Shown: positions 36,200 through 48,394 of the stretch, piece by piece
How positions within the stretch are numbered: the stretch's first letter is position 1
Layout: each line of letters opens with the position of its first letter
Assembly (NCBI GenBank): GCA_034440575.1
Contig: JAOTOL010001625.1
Location: 1,178,001 to 1,242,000 of the forward strand
Direction: 5' to 3'
From: Imbricaverruca yamaguchii
Taxonomy: Eukaryota; Arthropoda; Thecostraca; Neoverrucidae
DNA length: 64,000 nucleotides
The notes under the pieces: model-generated
What the model was told of the DNA's origin: nothing
What the model saw: the letters and a program-made list of their open reading frames with translations, nothing else
Databases searched by the model: none
Made by a program: the position numbers and the translations under genes

Positions 36200-37380
36200 A
36201 TTAATTGCAAAGTCGAACTCAAGCCAGTCTGAGGGCATTTTGGAATCCTTCGATGTTGAAATCTTACTCACGAATATGCCTAGCACCGAAGCCATATACA
36301 TTCAAGATATATACCAAAATCAGGACTTGCGCCCACCAATACTAGCCAAGAACGTCCTCAAAGAAATGCTTTTCGCGTGCGCTGGAAGACCGCCATTCCA
36401 CTCCCCGACGGTTATCTGCTAAACACAGATGAATGGTGTGGCTATCGATTCACCATTGGGTGTCACGTTTGTCAATACATACATGTGCTATGCCCTCTCA
36501 CAGGTGATCAGTATATGTCACCTTGGTTATGCCAAAAGCGAAGCCCTGCGGTGAAGTGAAAAAACTTCACCTTTACAAACGTTACGTTGGCGACATTCTT
36601 GTGAATATGGAAGACTAGGATTCCGTGAAAGCATCGCATCATAATCTGGCTCAGAACGCAGACAGACGATTCGCGCATCAAGTCAGTGGTAAGGGTACAC
36701 TACCATTCTTAGACGTGCTGCGTGTTTCATAAGGAAAACACGAAATTCCAATCCACGAGAGAGCTACAAATGGCGGGACGTACCTGAGTCTAAGTAGTGA
36801 GTGCTGTGCGCTCTCCAAAATAGAATCTGCTGCATGACCAACGCAGTCGACGCGCCCCTAAATTCCAATACAAAACAGGGTCTAACGGTGCTTACCTCCG
36901 ACGATCCATGAACACGTGTACATCTTTACAATGCTGGCATCACGAAATCCCGGACCATAAACAGATGCTCATAAACATGCTTTCACGGAGCAAATTGACC
37001 AGAACATAGATTGCTCCCTATACAACATGATGATTACAAGGAAGTAAGTAAAGAAAACCAATGATAAACAGTTTCAAGCACCGCTTACAAGAAGGACGAA
37101 GCAGTTATAAATGACATGGCCACAATATACATATAATTAGCCACAATGTCTCTCCGAACAAAACGCCCAAGAAGATTATGATATATCAAAAGAATGGGAT
37201 ACAAATTCGCAGGATAATTTAAAACCATCCGAAACAAGCCACGCTAAAAAGTAACAAATGTAGTTTGCAAATATGCATGCCAATATGAAGATTGCAAACT
37301 TAAGAAGAGCGTAGTCTACATTGGTCATGTCACCACCAGCCTAGGGTGGCTGATTCAAATATATAGTGGGTGGTGAATGG
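36200..37380 (+). pseudogene. Penelope-like element remnant (reverse transcriptase plus GIY-YIG endonuclease)
   Basis: Several plus-strand frames, broken by stops and shifts, follow the order of a Penelope-like protein. ESFDVEILLTNMPSTEAI (about 36240) matches the first catalytic Asp motif. YKRYVGDIL (about 36570) matches the RYVDD-type motif with Gly replacing one Asp. GTLPFLDVL (about 36700) is followed by NGGTYLSLSSEC, typical of the region after it. Near 37260 a frame reads NVVCKYACQYEDC and VVYIGHVTTSLGWL, which fits the Cys-rich lead-in and YIG core of the GIY-YIG nuclease. A short dispersed repeat interrupts it at 36828. It is dead. Confidence 0.8.
36828..36872 (+). repeat. Dispersed repeat fragment inside the Penelope remnant
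   Basis: CTGCATGACCAACGCAGTCG followed by ACGCGCCCCTAAATTCCAAT matches the family at 5030 closely. It appears to have inserted into the element. Confidence 0.65.
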
Positions 37381-38980
37381 CACTGCTTCTGGCCTTTATA
37401 CACTCTTCAACACTCTTCTGCTACTTCTGGCCTTTATACGACCTCCCTTTCCATTTTCTGTGCATTTGATACGGTAGTATTGTCGCGGATTTTACGCGAC
37501 CATGATTACAAGTTCCTGCCCTTTGATATCAGAGATGCCTTTTTGGAACTGATATAAATGCTAAGTGTTCCGTAGATGAATGTTGAAAGCAAAATATTGA
37601 AGGCGCAACATATCGAACGCCAGAATTATCGCAAACGTAAAATACCGAATCACAGATTGTTGGACGGGTAACATACCGAACGCGCAAAATTTCGAATCGC
37701 AGAATTTCAAACACACAGAATGTGGAATCGCAACATATCTACTGCCCAACACATCGATCTAGAGCAGGCAAAATATATATATGAAAAACGTTCCGCCACC
37801 CAGCCCGGCCCCTCACAACGCGACATCTGCCGTGCTTACATCCTTCCTCTCCATTCAGCTGGTTGAAAGGCCAGCGTTTGCTTACTGCACTATGCAGCTT
37901 TAAGGATAGTTGTATACTTGAAAATTCACTAAATAGTAGTGAAACCCATCCGTATTGCCAATATAATGTGTTCATGACTTTAGCACAATATGTGGGGACG
38001 GATTGCATGATTCATGTTTCAATCTGTTTTATTTGGCGCCCTTTCCGACATGCTGCGAAGTTCTACCCATGGTATTAGGACTCCCTTCGTAGCTAACATT
38101 ATTTAGAAGAAAATAATCATTTAATTGAACCCTGCATGGTGAGCCGAACCCATCATCTTCCCTATTTATTCACGTCCTCACTCAATTTGTGTCTTGTCCC
38201 TGTGTCATTTGTCCTTGTCCCCATTTGTGTCTTGTCCTGTCTCCTCCTCTTGAGGACATCACGGCTACGCCCACGGAATAGTCCCTGGGCTCCGCCAATC
38301 GACTGCATGGAACGACACGCTGGTCTACAGTGGCGGGGGGTCGCTTAAGTCTGAGAGGGGCCGTCTCCGTCGACGGTCTGTAACGAACTCCACAGGAAAA
38401 TGCTGGGCAGCGGCGTCCCTCACAACGGCACGGTGACGGCGACATTTCATATAGCAATGGGACGGACTGTAGACGGAGTCTAACTAACAAGCTCGTCTTG
38501 CCATCTGCGCAAAAACAGGCATGATGGGAAATGAGAAACCGAGAAGAGGATCATTCTGCTCGGCTCTGGCCATTTGATGTCGTATATCAGTATTCATATT
38601 TTGCGCACGCAATGTCTCCGCCGTGAAACGATGCGCCTTAGGCATTCCAGCATATGGTGAACAGATGCCAGCATTTTCCGTGTGTATGTACTTAATGTGC
38701 GTGTTGCATGTCCCTCGCACATGCATTGCACTACATACCTCTGTATTTGAGTTATGTCAATAATTTCATAAAACGACGCCCTTCCCATGAGCTCAGTTTC
38801 GAAATTTATGTCCATGTCAGAATTAATTTGGTTCGTCACATTCGGCATACAGCCCTTCACCCCATCAGGATTATGCATATCCGTACACTAAAATATCGAA
38901 TTAAAGGTTGTTGTGGGATTTTTTTTCAACTGGCAAATGGTGGCTAACTTTACAAAATTGGAGCTGAACTTCAAAACGTC
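37381..38980. other. Unassigned sequence
   Basis: A degenerate ACCGAATCGCAGAAT-like repeat lies at 37600-37740. Otherwise nothing was recognised. The frames of 60-102 codons lack motifs. Confidence 0.4.
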
Positions 38981-39240
38981 GGAAGGTTAGGTTATGTTAG
39001 GCTCGGTTAGGTTCCTATCCGGGCTACTTCGGGCGTTCGGTTCCAATTTTGGAAGTTAACTTTCACGTTGTGAAAATTACCTTCCATTTTGGAAACTATC
39101 GTCCAATTTAGAAGTTAACTTTCAAGTTGATGGACTTCGGAAAATATGAACACTTACTATTCCGGATATTTTGGAAGTGAACTTCCAATTTCGAAATTTC
39201 GAAATGGAAATGAACGTTAGAATTTGTGAACTTTGGAAAA
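38980..39240. repeat. Degenerate GTTAGG and GGAAGTTAACTT repeats
   Basis: AGGTTAGGTTATGTTAGG at about 38986 is followed by several imperfect TTTGGAAGTTAACTTTCA units up to about 39240. Confidence 0.55.
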
Positions 39241-39645
39241 TATAATGCGCTGCCTTCTGGATAGCTTGCGCTAGAGCTCTCTATTCTGTTGCTTTTCCTG
39301 AATAGGTCTATGTACAACTTATCGAAAGTACTCGGTGCTAGTCCACATACGAGCTGTACATAGAGAGATTCCGGGGGACATGCTCTGCCAGACGCAGGGT
39401 GATTATTCATGATGGGCGTTTGTAAACAACTAACCAGCGCTCGCTCTGCCGGCATCGGAATCCATCTTCTCCGATTGGGAGAATATTTGAATACGCCTCT
39501 CCCCAGACGAGCGAAGGGAGCGTGAAATAGCCGCGAGGAATTTTGATTAAGTGGTGTTGAGTTGAGTGGAGGGAGAGATAGTGTGCAGTGAACTGTGACG
39601 CACGAAACCTGTTGGACAGGGACACGGGAAAGAGCGCTCTGGGAC
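39241..39645. other. Unassigned unique sequence
   Basis: Minus-strand frames continue here from the next array but show no domain. Confidence 0.35.
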
Positions 39646-39649
39646 GGCC

Positions 39650-40300
39650 AGAGTGACTCTGGGTACGTCCCGCCGCCTGTTGTTGGCGGCCAAGGTGACT
39701 CTGGACACGTCCCGCCGCCTGGTGTTGACGGCCAAGGTGACTCTGGATAAGTCCCGCCCCCTGTTGCTGTCGGCCAAGGTGACTCTGGACACGTCCCGCC
39801 GCCTGGTGTTGACGGCCAAGGTGACTCTGGATAAGTCCCGCCCCCTGTTGTTGGCGGCCAAGGTGACTCTGAATACGTCCCGCCGCCTGTTGTTGGCGGC
39901 CAAGGTGACTCTGGATACGTCCCGCCGCCTGTTGTTGGCGGCCAAGGTGACTCCGGATACGTCCCGCCGCCTGTTGCTCGCGGCCAAGGTGACTCTGGAT
40001 ACGTCCCGCCGCCTGTTGTTGGCGGCCAAGGTGACTCTGGATACGTCCCGCCGCTTGATGTTCGCGGCCAGATAGGTGACTCTGAATACGATTCCCGCAA
40101 CGGGCTTGTGTAGGGGTATGGCGGCCAAGGTGAATGCTCATGTACACCGAGATAGACGTCCCGCCGCCTGTTGTTGGACCCGGCCAGAGGTGACTCTGAA
40201 TACGTACGGCCAGTTCGCGGCCAGGCTATGTCGCCGCCTGATTTGGTCGGCCTTAAGGTGACTCTGGATACGTCCCGCCGCCTGGTGTTGGTGGCGAGAC
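39650..40300 (+). repeat. Minisatellite, 42-bp unit, ~10 clean copies plus a degraded end
   Basis: The unit contains GGTGACTCTGGATACGTCCC then GCCGCCTGTTGTTGGCGGCC. GGCCGCC-type symmetry lets the 3' half pair with itself. The length is a multiple of three, so four overlapping frames on both strands are open. Copies beyond 40075 are diverged. Confidence 0.95.
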
Positions 40301-40500
40301 AGCTACGGCCACCTGAAGCCACCACGAGTCTCCAGCCGTCTCTCAGCTGTTAGTGACTTAAGTATTCAATATGATTTAATATAATTAAGTAAATACAAAT
40401 TGTTAACTTAAATATAATTAGATAAGATTACCAAAAAGTGTATTTACACCAGATTCGGTGTAAATACACCGCTTGTGATGATAGTGAAATTGACCTCTGA
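40301..40500. other. AT-rich spacer with a perfect 13-bp hairpin
   Basis: GTGTATTTACACC (40438-40450) and GGTGTAAATACAC (40457-40469) are perfect inverted repeats with a 6-base loop. Confidence 0.7.
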
Positions 40501-40980
40501 TAACAACACGTCATACTGATAACGACACGTCATACTGATAACGACACGTCATACTGACAACGACACGTCATGTTTATAGCGACACGTCATACTGATGAAG
40601 ACACGTCATGTTGATAACAACGCGTCATACTGATAACGGCACGTCGTACTGATAACGACACATCATACTGATAACGACACGTCATGCTGATGCTAACACT
40701 TCATACTGATAACAACACTTCATACTGATAACAACACTTCATACTGATAACAACACTTCATACTGATAGCAACACGTCATACTGATACCGACACGTCATA
40801 CTGATAACGGAACGTCATACTGATAACGACACGTCATGCTGATACCGACACTTCATACTGATAATAACACTTCATACTGATAACACGTCATACTCATAAC
40901 GACACGTCATGCTGATAACGACACGTTATATTCATAACGACACGTTATATTCATAACGTCACGTCATACTGATAAGGGCA
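40500..40980 (+). repeat. Minisatellite, ~19-20-bp unit, ~24 copies
   Basis: The unit ACGACACGTCATACTGATA has CGTCATG, ACTTCAT and ATTCATA variants. Confidence 0.93.
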
Positions 40981-42507
40981 CATCACGGCAGCACGGCCCA
41001 ATGGAAATCCAATCACGATCAAACTGCAGTGTGACCAAATCTGTGCGCTTATTTGCGTCTCCATAATGTTGTTTACTCGGAGACTTCAAAGCTTAATGTC
41101 ATTACGGCAAAACACACCGGCGGCCAGAAGTCGTGCTCAGGCCACGCCCGCTTGGGGACCGCCACTTTGTGCCGACACCGGCGCCGCCCGTCTCGTTATT
41201 GCTTCCGAACCACCGCTAATGAGGAGACGAAGAACTTCAAGTGCATCACTGAGGAATCGCGTGACAACAGTCTATCCACAAATAATCATAGCGCATGTCG
41301 AAGTGACGTAATAAAAGGCAACATGGGACACATTCTCATGATTGATGTGCGACGGCAATTAAGTGCGATGTAAATGGCATGAGCTGTGTGCTTGGGGTTG
41401 GATATGCTGCACAGCATATTACTGCGGTATATGAACCCTGCATTGAACCCTCGCAGTGCTGGAGCATTTTGTATACCACGCGGTTTGAAAGGGGACCAAC
41501 TTGGCCCCCCTTACTGACATTCTGAGCGGGATAGAGGGATGTGGTAAGCGGTATGACGTAGCTGCATTAGTGAAGCTGTAGGATTACTGGACACATTTGT
41601 CTCTATCTCTTTTCGTTGACATCGCTGACCAGCTAAAAGAGGTCAATGGCGGCGCGCACCCGTGTTCGCCGTGTTTTCAGGACCCTGGTCGTGAACGCAA
41701 TTGTGATTACGAGCAACGACTTGCTCGTTTAGTTCTGGAACTTGATGAAGTTCTCAATTGTACCAAAACCACCACAAGTGTAGTTTCGTTTCATCTGCAT
41801 CAGCTTCTTAGCAAGCTCAGATAACTGCTTATTGCAAGTGACTGGTGCTTCACTTCCAACAGGACGCTGCAATAGCTTCACGAGATTAGCATGCTTGCCG
41901 CCGATGCACGTTTAATTGTCATCCACTCCTCTCAGTTCCACCGATCTTCACCCACTCACTCACTCACTCACCCACTTACTCACTCACTCACCCACTCACC
42001 CACATGTACCGATGCAAATATGGAGGGGGGATGCGCAGCTAACCGAATGCGACGCGCATGCCAACGAATGTCGCATGTGGAGGCAAGTTCGGTATGCCTG
42101 GCAGTGATGATCCAAGGTTTGTCCGCTCCGCGCCAACTGGTCCGAAAAAATTCCAACTGGCTCTCAAAAACCGCCGACCGTCACTGCGTTGTATTGATCG
42201 GGCTGACAGCTAACCAAACGACGACCATTTGAACAACAGCCTCGACGGCTCCCGCAATCCAGCAGAAGCAAACACCAGCGAGATTATGCCCTCAGGTTTC
42301 CACAGTCCTTAGCGACGGACAACACCTAACGGTTTGCTCGACAATGTCTCTCGCCTTCACCCGCTCGAACGCGTCTGACCTCTTCGGTTAATGTGACGAC
42401 TGCCCGACCAGGGCCAGTCGCGCACCACTAGGCCACACTGACACGGGTGTCACAATGGTGACACGGCGCAACGACTTCCAACTGTGTCATTGCGCGACGA
42501 CACGGCC
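40981..42507. other. Unassigned unique sequence
   Basis: A small (CACT)n-like tract is present at 41948-42002. Frames at 41053-41373 and 41891-42232 have no recognised domain. Confidence 0.4.
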
Positions 42508-42745
42508 ACCCCGGTAGCTCAGTTTGTTGGAGCGCTGGCCTGCACTGGCCTTCGCTGATCTGGCAAGATATGGGTCGAATCGCTTCGCGCGCTCGCATTT
42601 GGCCCCCGGGTGGGTGGGTCAGCTGGCAACTGGCCCAATAAAGGCCAGGGGACGAGCTACCGGGGAGGCCGTGTCGGTGCATTGGCGATACGTTAACACG
42701 CGCCCTGGAGGGGGGGCGAAATCCGCCCACCCCTCCGATGTTTTG
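42508..42745 (+). mobile_element. tRNA-like SINE, possibly with a G-rich partner repeat
   Basis: CCGGTAGCTCAGTTTGTTGG AGCGCTGG (42510-42537) is an A-box-containing tRNA-like head, and GGGTCGAATCG (about 42571) is a weak B box. The body ends near GTTAACACGCGCCCTGG and a G tract with CGAAATCCGCCC. Part of this ending recurs inverted at about 43660. Confidence 0.6.
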
Positions 42746-43590
42746 TACATAACTCCATATTGTACCGGCAGATATACGATATGTTTTGCATACTTACTTA
42801 GAAATAACTGGCACATTGTTTAAAGTAAGAAAAATGAAAATCGGCCGACAAGTTTTAAAGTTAGGGGCCGTTAATGTAAACAAATTTCGCAGCGCCAGAT
42901 CACAAAAATCGGCGCTGATGCGCTTCCCGTATACTGACAAAAGGGAAGTGTTCTTGACAACACTAACGACTTGTTTCATGCATATTGTTGTGCTGCATAA
43001 CTTAAAAGTCATGTTAGGTCGCCAAGGTCAAGTCAGATCAAGTTCATGACAGGCTAATGGAACCAAACTTGGTTAGCTAAAATGTTGTCATAAATGTAAA
43101 TGACTGTCATGCGATTGATGTCGCCTTGCATGGTACTCTGTACACATCCGGAAATATACTGTTGCTCATTGTGTATCTAAGCGTTTCCATACATTTTTCA
43201 TGTATTTCACTCTTTTCTTTGCGAAGCCGATTGTGCCGAACTGCCAAACGAAGCAGTCGGGTGGGAAGCCCGGTTCCAGCAACTAGAGCAGGTAATGACC
43301 TAATAAAGTGCTCCTATATAGGTGACCTGAGATCAAATGAAGGATCTGGCATCTATATTGCATCGTTAGTAATGCCCAAAACATCATTAATGGTAATTCT
43401 GGAGCATTTAAACAAAATCACAGCGATCCATAACAATGACAAGCCAAGCCACGCACAACCAGAAAATTTTGCTCTTTTGACCCCATTTGACCTTAAAGAC
43501 ATTGACCTATGGTCACGAAATTTGCACACAATAGGGTTCACTATCGTGCCCATCAACCCTGCGAATTTCGTTGCTCTAGCCTAAACAGGA
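42746..43590. other. Unassigned sequence; the longest plain frame is 43126-43584
   Basis: The plus-strand frame at 43126-43584 (152 codons) has neither repeats nor a recognisable domain. Its start is weak, and no splice sites were identified. I do not call it a gene. Confidence 0.3.
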
Positions 43591-43597
43591 GTCGAGA

Positions 43598-43682
43598 TCT
43601 TAGGGGGGGGGGGGAAATCCGCCCCCCCCCCCTCCAGTGCCCGTAATTTTCAAAGGCCATCCAGGGCGCGTGTTAACCTTCC
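43598..43682. repeat. G-tract/C-tract palindrome with an inverted SINE end
   Basis: A run of about 12 G is followed by GAAATCCGCC and a run of C, a near-palindrome. CCAGGGCGCGTGTTAAC at about 43661 is the reverse complement of 42692-42708. Confidence 0.65.
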
Positions 43683-45320
43683 GGTCAAAGTTCCGCCGTT
43701 GAACTGGAATTCATTGATTGTGTGGCGGGGCCAGGGTTCATGCAACAGCCTCTGCTTAGCAATATAAACCTGGTTCATAAAGTCACCCCAGCAAGAATTG
43801 AGACCACTTTGTATTTTTATAAATGACAGGATCCGCCGACACGGCTGTGTCACCGGTGAGAACGGAAGCTAAGTTGGCATAACACCCCCAGCCATAGCCG
43901 AAAATCGAGGCGACACGTGCCGATATCAGCGCCGACAGACAGGCGACGTGTTCCGCTCTGAGCGCTCTCGACTGAACTCGACGAGTCCAGTCACGTGGGA
44001 GCCAAACACATTCCGAAAGACAGGTCCGAAGTTTATTTATTTATTTATTCCGAAGTTGACTTTATTACACATGCTTCACGCGCCACCGAATGCGGCACGT
44101 ATGGCAACGCATCGCCTTGGCTCAGAGGCATAGTCTCGCTGGTGCTTGCTTCTGTTGGGTTGGAGGAATTGTTCAAGCTGTTGTTCAAGTGGTGGCCGTT
44201 TGGTTAACCATCAGCCCGGTCAATACAAGGGCAGTAACGGCTGGTGGTTTTGGAGAACCCGTTTAACTTTTCGAACCGAATGCGACACACATCAGCGAAA
44301 TTTGCCCTATGCGTGGCGTTCTGGGACATCGTAATGCCAATTAGTGCCGTGACCAGAGGAGCTGACCTTGCAAGGACACACCTGGCAGGCGAACTAAGAG
44401 GCCAGTTAACCAGAGAACATCGTGACCGTGCCCTCACCCATGCTGCAGGCAATTTGGCCGAAGTCGGTGAGCCGTCCACAGACCGTATTTTGCTCGTTCA
44501 CAATCGCACCAATGTCAGAGGAGTCTCTGAAGGTGACGTTTGCATCAGGGTGTGCACTTCCCACTTTCCCAGCCCAGCCCACTGCCACTGGCCTTGGGAG
44601 CGCCATCAGCAGAGGGGCACGTGTTCAAACTTGCGATGTTAGGATGTTCTACATTTTATTTGGAGTACTTGAAAATTGCGTTCGTCCGGTGTGCCCGATG
44701 GAAGACAACACTCGTACCAGCTGTCTTTGCGGACGTCATCACATGTTTGTCTTCCAGGGCGGTTGGGTTCATCAGCGTTGTATGCGAAGCTGCTTACGTC
44801 CGAGTCTTTTGGCGCTGGTGGCATTGTCGAACAAGTTATCCAGTGAGAACTTTGTCCCGGTGCTAAGTGAATAATTTGTTCGCTGTTTGCCCTTGAAGAA
44901 GACATAACACCGAGAGGACGGGTATTGTTTTTATCAAATTGTGTTATAGCCTTATTATTTAGACCAATGCACCAAGATGTCATATTGCACCAATTTGGAC
45001 TGTCTATCATTCAACAATTGTTCACCGTAGCTGAAGTCGTCCGCGAATTACGACTATCTTGAAAAGTTAGACAGGCCCTACCCAATGTAATCAGTTCGAA
45101 CATGGATGCCAGAGGTCTAAACAAGTCCGCTTCATCCACTTGTTCCGGATCACGAGAGACAGACAGTTCCAACAGAACAATACGGGCGAGCGATGACTGT
45201 CACCGCTGAATAACATCTGCTCTCTTGTTCGAACGCCAGCCAAATAACCACTCGAAGTAGCACAACAATAACGAATACGGAAAGAGTTCTGGTGGCTTCT
45301 GATCTTGGCGCTCTTCGCTA
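43683..45320. other. Unassigned unique sequence
   Basis: A short TTTATTTATTTATT tract lies at 44033-44048. Overlapping frames at 44244-44874 and 44639-45010 have no motif I recognise. Confidence 0.4.
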
Positions 45321-45324
45321 GAGC

Positions 45325-45590
45325 CCCCAGCTCACAGATCAGCTGAGGACAGCTGCCCAGATCAGCTGAAGACAAATCCCCAGATCAGCTGAAGACAGCT
45401 CCCCAGATCGGCTGAGGACAAATCCCAAGATGAGCTGAGGATAGCTGCCTAGACTAGCTGAAGACAGTTCCCAGTTCAGCTGAAGACAGTTCCCAGTTCA
45501 GCTGAAGACAACTCCCCGGTTTAGCTGAAGACAGCTCCCCAGATCAGCTGAAGACAGTTCTCCAGATCGGCTGAAGCGTAATATTCCAGG
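45325..45590 (+). repeat. Minisatellite, ~23-bp unit, ~12 copies, CAGCTGA core
   Basis: The unit CCCAGATCAGCTGAAGACAG has ATCGGCTGAGGAC and TTCAGCTGAAG variants. Confidence 0.92.
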
Positions 45591-45824
45591 GAAAAACGAC
45601 AACCCTTTTCGATAAATTCGATTAATATATGCTGGATAGCCAGGCTACTAATACACGGCGATCATAGTTTAACAGTCAAATATTTTCAGCCAGGTCTGAA
45701 GGAGCGTCCATGGAATGGGGCAGGGCGATTCTCCCCGTGCTGCGGATGGTCAAGTGGGATATGAAAGTGTGGCCCCCTTGTTCGTGCACCTATTTTTCAA
45801 GCTATCTGCAAATCGCACTGCCAG
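45591..45824. other. Short unassigned spacer
   Basis: Nothing was recognised. Confidence 0.3.
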
Positions 45825-45827
45825 CAG

Positions 45828-45920
45828 ATCAATGTCAGCAGGTCCAATGTCAGCAGGTCCAACGCCAGCAGGTCCAATGTCAGCAGGTCCAATTTCAGCA
45901 GGTTCAATTTCAGCAGATCT
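45828..45920 (+). repeat. Minisatellite, 15-bp unit, ~6 copies
   Basis: GTCAGCAGGTCCAAT units, with TTTCAGCAGGTTCAA variants at the end, give Gln/Val-rich frames. Confidence 0.9.
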
Positions 45921-46017
45921 CGTTGACCGGCCTCTGTCATGATTAACCCCACCACGTCTGCACATCGCAACTATTCCGACCTCGCAGCCTGCACTTTATG
46001 CATGTCGTGGTCATCTG

Positions 46018-46395
46018 CCCACAAACCACCAGCAGACCGCCAGCAAACCACCAGCAGACCATCAGCAGACCGCCAGCAAACCACCAGCAGACCACCAGCA
46101 GACCGCCAGCAGACTGCCAGCAGGCCACCAGCGGACCACCAGCAGACCGCCAGCAAACCACCAGCAGACCACCGGCAGACTACCAGCAGGCCACCAGCGG
46201 ACCACCAGCAGACCGCCAGCAGACTGCCAGCAGCCCACCAGCGGACCACCAGCAGACCGCCAGCAAACCACCAGCAGACCACCGGCAGACTACCAGCAGG
46301 CCACCAGCGGACCACCAGCAGACCACCAGCAGACCACCAGCAGACCGCCAGCAGACCACCAGCAGACCGCCAGCAGACCACCAGCAGACCATCCC
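46018..46395 (+). repeat. ACCACCAGCAG minisatellite, ~11-bp unit
   Basis: Units ACCACCAGCAG and ACCGCCAGCAA/G are arranged in a partly repeated larger order. The stretch GACCACCGGCAGACTACCAG recurs at 46165 and 46278. Six overlapping frames on both strands are open. Confidence 0.93.
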
Positions 46396-47404
46396 AGAGA
46401 GTGCGTTTGACAGCTGGCGCGGCAAAATCGACCGGTACCTCTCGCGGTGGTCTGGACACCGTGGATGGGAGCGTTTGCCCAGACACTTATCCCGATTACA
46501 TGAGCAGCCGTAAACGGAAATTTCCGATCCGGTCGAGTCGCATAAGTTCTGATCGCGCGGCCAGTTTACAGGAGCAAGGCAGCCACGTAATCGGAATTTT
46601 GCGATTTCACTGCTGACGTAACGTGATGAAAAGTTCCGAATTTTTAGCGCATCTTTCGGCTTCTGACGCATCTGCTTCGAGCAACGGCGTATACAGGCAC
46701 TAGATATCATCAATAACCACATAGTTAGAGTTTGTTGGGCAGATAAATAGGGAATCTGCGATTTCGAAGGATTCACGTAGCGACAACACGTTATTGATGA
46801 CAACATAGTCCTTTCTTCTTCGTAAATCCATTCGTGCATTGTTTCCAGGCCAGACTATGCTCCACAGTATAGGTTCCAGACCATGTAATGGTGCATTGTT
46901 CCGGACTGCCTTGTTCCAGACTGTGCAATAGTCAAATAATCAGAGTGCATCAGGTTCACTACAGAAACCAAGAGATAAATCAGTAACACACGAACGCTGT
47001 CACAAATCCGCAAGTTGACCCCTCCGCCACATCGCAAAACTTACAGTTGGGGCACGCACCCCAATATAAACGTGATGTCGCAGCGCCGCTCTCAGCTGCT
47101 ACGTGTCTGATTTTTGTGTTTCATCACTATGTTTGCAATTATAATTAAAAACAAGACGTTTATATTTCGTAGCTACTCTAAATTTACTCAAAACTAAACA
47201 GAAGATGGCTTCAAGAAGTGTCATGACCCTTGCAGCCGTACCGTTATTTATTCATGGCTGGCGCTAATCGCAAACTTCCATTTACTGAAGCGTAAATGTG
47301 CTTTAAGCTTTGTGCATGTTTGCTGTGCACAAGCTCGTTTACGAGAGCATTAATTTCGCACATTTCCCTAATCGCATCGCATTCGAAAGTTGTGCTGCTC
47401 ATGT
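46396..47404. other. Unassigned unique sequence
   Basis: No gene or element was recognised. Confidence 0.4.
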
Positions 47405-47407
47405 AAA

Positions 47408-47555
47408 CGGGGTAACTGACCAATGGCCACCCCCGCGGTCCACAGGTAACGTAGCGTGCTCGGAGACAGCCCAATGGCCACCCCCGCGGTCCACAGGTAA
47501 CGTAGTGCGCCCGGAAACAGCCCAGTGGCCACCCCGCGGTCCACAGGTAGCGTTC
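47408..47555 (+). repeat. Minisatellite, ~53-bp unit, 3 copies
   Basis: Each unit has CCAATGGCCACCCCCGCGGT, CCACAGGTAACGTAG and CGGA(G/A)ACAGC. Confidence 0.88.
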
Positions 47556-48394
47556 GGCAACAAATGCCCTGTCTCCGTTTTGGGTCATGAAAACAACTGC
47601 CGTCCATTAAGAGCCAGGGTTAGGTGCACGCGAATTTCCTCCCGCGCAAACACCAGGACAGGTCATTTGAGCGTTTGGCCTTTGACCGGCTCGATAGCAC
47701 GAATTTTAGAACCTTGATTACTTTGCTTTTTTGTTTCTGTGATTCAAGTCCTCATTCATTTATCCACAGTAAGGGCTACACTGTTCACTTTGAATTGAGC
47801 GGCATTCATCACAGTATTTCTTTTGAACTAAATGCACACCATCCCCACCGCCATGTTTACGTAAAATCGTAAAAGCACCTGAATGCATAGTTTACACATT
47901 TACCGTGGAGATTGCCCCCAACTCATCCGAGCTGATTTGAAACGAGGTAACCCAACATTAGCTACTGTATATTAACCTGACCTGACCTAGCCAAACCTAA
48001 CCTGCCCTACTCCAACATGTCCTGACCTAAGCAGACCTCATTTGATCGGACCTAACCTGCCCTTTCCAAACTTAATTTCCACACACGCAATAACAAAGCT
48101 GTTCTGACATGCGTACGAGTACACCATAAGTTATATTCACCTAAAAAGTCCTTCGCACCGTTGTTTGTCTGGGTGGCATTACGGGTCACCCGTATAATTT
48201 GAATCATTCGTATTTTTCGATCACGGTTAAGTACTTGGCGGATCTACTGTTCCTACTCACACTGCTCACTAACCACCCGAGTCGGCTGACAGCCCCGTGA
48301 TTACGTCACGTCACGTGACTTGCATGCCCCGGGGCTGACGGCGGTCCGTCTCGGCTGTATTGTGTCACGTGATACCGTGCTGAATAGGCTTGCG
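47556..48394. other. Unassigned sequence with a degenerate CCTAACC-like stretch
   Basis: At 47970-48065, ACCTGACCTGACCTAGCC, CCTAACCTGCCC and related phrases resemble badly decayed arthropod CCTAA telomeric repeats or a simple pentamer family. No gene was recognised. Confidence 0.45.

Noticed and set aside
39108..40325. 405-codon minus-strand frame with a 42-bp periodic part
   Set aside because: The repeat unit is a multiple of three, so openness is trivial. The non-repeat tail has no recognised domain.
43126..43584. 152-codon frame as a single-exon gene
   Set aside because: No domain, weak start, no promoter or codon signature. It lies between inverted SINE-like ends, so it may be element interior.
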